Shown here: piece after piece, positions 7,084 through 8,176 of the stretch
Layout of the letters: each line of letters starts with the position of its first letter
Numbering within the stretch: the stretch's first letter is position 1
NCBI GenBank assembly: GCA_947628325.1
Contig: CANQZL010000062.1
Location: 1-8,176 of the forward strand
Reading direction: 5' to 3'
Source of the DNA: an uncultured Bacilli bacterium
Lineage (GTDB): Bacteria > Bacillota_I > Bacilli_A > RF39 > UBA660
Length of the DNA: 8,176 bases
Position numbers and translations under genes: made by a program
Notes under the pieces: generated by a model
Told to the model about the DNA's origin: nothing
Database searches by the model: none
The model's input: only the letters and a program-made list of their open reading frames with translations

Positions 7084-7112
7084 ATTATATCCTAAATAAG
7101 AAAGAATTACAA
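7084..7112 (-). promoter_or_regulatory. Sigma-A-type promoter of essC
   Basis: TTGTAA (7112-7107) and a perfect TATAAT (7089-7084) are 17 bp apart on the minus strand. The predicted start near 7077 gives a leader of only about 20 nt before ATG 7056, containing the SD. Confidence 0.7.
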
Positions 7113-7115
7113 TAT

Positions 7116-7130
7116 AAAAGGAATCCTTTT
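7116..7130. promoter_or_regulatory. Palindrome AAAAGGA-A-TCCTTTT upstream of the essC -35
   Basis: Perfect 7-bp arms flank one central base, ending 3 bp upstream of the -35 hexamer. The single-base centre makes an RNA hairpin unlikely, and the position suits a dimeric DNA-binding regulator. No known operator consensus is recognised; chance in AT-rich DNA is possible. Confidence 0.35.
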
Positions 7131-7210
7131 TAAAATATAAAGATTAAATTTTTTCATAACCAATCAATTTAGTATAATATAATAAAGGCAGTTAAAAATT
7201 TGAATAAAAG

Positions 7211-7240
7211 AAATAAAAAAGGTGTTATTTTTCGCACCTT
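7211..7240 (-). terminator. Rho-independent terminator of the nucleotidyltransferase gene
   Basis: AAGGTG (7240-7235) pairs with CACCTT (7224-7219) around a 10-nt loop, followed on the minus strand by TTTTATTT. It begins 7 bp after the stop codon and isolates this gene from essC. Confidence 0.8.
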
Positions 7241-7247
7241 CTAATAA

Positions 7248-8174
7248 TTAAGTTATCTTTAATCCAGTATCTTTATCTGGTTCATCCATAGTTAACTCTA
7301 GTTCTTTCAAATATGTTATTAAAGCAGCTTTCATTTTTTCAAATCCATATTCTCTCATATTTCTTACAATAAAACTATCATAAGGAAAATTCCCCCTTGA
7401 TTTACTTACATGATTATTACCAAAATCCAAAATATGATATTCTTGTTCAAATTCAATAAATGACTTACCTTGTGCATGAGCTAAAAAATCAATAGCTGCA
7501 TCTCTAAAAGAACCTCCATATTGTAAAATCCAATTTTCTATGCCAATGCCACCTAAACCAGCTTGAGTTCTATCACTTCGACTTGCTTTATATACCCCTG
7601 CTGCTTTTAAAACTTTTTTAGCTTTAACAATATTAGCAACAACCATATGATATCTCTCTTCATCCTGTTCTTTAATTGTTTTTAATCTATCATCTAAAGC
7701 TTGATCTGTTGAATAATAAAGCTCTTTCGTAGTAATAAAAGAAATATCTATATCAACTGGTTTATCTAATCCATCAATTCTAACTCCGTACAATCTAAAA
7801 CGATGTTCACCTTTACGAGCATACTGAAAAATTAATTTACTAGAAATCGCCTTTCTTATACTATACATTTGTTCTTTAGTAGCCCTCAAAACAAAATCAT
7901 AATCTCCATTCTTAGTTCTATCTGATGTTGGTACGCTAGTACCTCTTGATGTAGAACCTGTTCCAAGTAATTCAATATCGCCTTTACCTAGTTCATAGCT
8001 TACACTTCCTAAGCCTTGCAAAATTCCCCTTAAAAAATCTTTAACTTTACTTTCTTCTGACATTACTCTTTCATTATTTTGTTCTATTTTTTTTCTTAGC
8101 TCATCAATTCCTGGAAAAGACAAATTATCTGAAAAAATAAAGTCTCCTGCTTTATACTTTTTTAACCCACTCAT
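7248..8174 (-). CDS. Class I nucleotidyltransferase resembling the archaeal-type CCA-adding core, 308 aa
   Basis: The protein has the polymerase-beta-type nucleotidyltransferase signature: GS (73-74) in GTGSTSRGT, then DYD (91-93) and a third acidic site in VDIDISF (D141/D143), giving the expected metal-binding aspartates. The region 181-228 (KAKKVLKAAGVY, then G-rich, then a conserved Glu and GGSF) resembles the substrate-binding module of archaeal class I CCA-adding enzymes, and the stretch near 248-272 looks like their following D..N..R segment. It is much shorter than the archaeal enzymes (about 440 residues), so tRNA CCA addition is doubtful. A CD-NTase/OAS-like synthase or another nucleotide-transfer enzyme is possible. 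The ATG is two bases from the window edge, so its SD is not visible and a longer N-terminus cannot be excluded. Its own terminator argues against a shared operon with essC; a functional link to secretion is unproven. Confidence 0.85.
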   Translation of the reverse strand: MSGLKKYKAGDFIFSDNLSFPGIDELRKKIEQNNERVMSEESKVKDFLRGILQGLGSVSYELGKGDIELLGTGSTSRGTSVPTSDRTKNGDYDFVLRATKEQMYSIRKAISSKLIFQYARKGEHRFRLYGVRIDGLDKPVDIDISFITTKELYYSTDQALDDRLKTIKEQDEERYHMVVANIVKAKKVLKAAGVYKASRSDRTQAGLGGIGIENWILQYGGSFRDAAIDFLAHAQGKSFIEFEQEYHILDFGNNHVSKSRGNFPYDSFIVRNMREYGFEKMKAALITYLKELELTMDEPDKDTGLKIT

Positions 8175-8176
8175 TT

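Noticed and set aside
7173..7178. TATAAT on the plus strand
   Set aside because: There is no acceptable -35 at 16-18 bp and no plus-strand gene downstream; such hexamers are frequent in AT-rich DNA.
7248..8174. Calling the nucleotidyltransferase a CBASS cyclase
   Set aside because: No cap-effector or accessory CBASS gene is visible, and the substrate-binding motifs look more like class I CCA enzymes; flanking sequence is needed.
1..8176. CRISPR array, insertion sequence, tRNA or rRNA
   Set aside because: No spaced direct repeats, transposase frames, terminal inverted repeats around a gene, or recognisable RNA gene sequences were seen.

Overview
The window is AT-rich DNA in which every supported gene lies on the minus strand. 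Strong AGGAGG-type ribosome binding sites, sigma-A-like promoters (TTGACT-17-TATTAT; TTGTAA-17-TATAAT), TGG-encoded tryptophan and TAA stops point to a low-GC member of the Bacillota using the standard code. CGT arginine codons in essC fit the Bacilli or a related lineage slightly better than typical clostridia, but the species cannot be named from this sequence.

The core is a type VIIb secretion (T7SSb, Ess/Yuk) locus. In transcription order (right to left): (1) 8174-7248, a 308-aa class I nucleotidyltransferase resembling the archaeal-type CCA-adding enzyme core, closed by its own terminator; (2) a promoter at 7112-7084 and a 1554-aa EssC/YukB-type FtsK/SpoIIIE motor ATPase (7056-2392), ending in a terminator that overlaps its stop codon; (3) a second strong promoter (2356-2328) with a leader of about 95 nt, then a tight substrate operon: a YukD/EsaB-like ubiquitin-fold protein, a 99-aa helical protein with LSG at the expected WXG position, a 105-aa WXG100-like protein, a perfect 25-bp inverted repeat, a 97-aa canonical WXG100 protein, and the first 302 residues of a large secreted protein that runs off the left edge.

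Inferred working model: EssC is the membrane motor; YukD/EsaB is an accessory factor; the three small helical proteins are secreted substrates or targeting partners; the large protein is a modular effector with a helical N-terminal targeting region, a beta-rich D-x-D-G repeat stalk and an unseen C-terminal domain. EssA, EssB and EsaA, which normally complete a T7SSb apparatus, are not in this window. The motor and the substrates have separate promoters, and a long hairpin separates the first WXG protein from the following WXG/effector pair, so expression looks layered.

No rRNA, tRNA, CRISPR array, insertion sequence or plus-strand gene is supported. No gene-free stretch exceeds 300 bases; the longest (7057-7247 and 2227-2391) hold the promoters and terminators listed.
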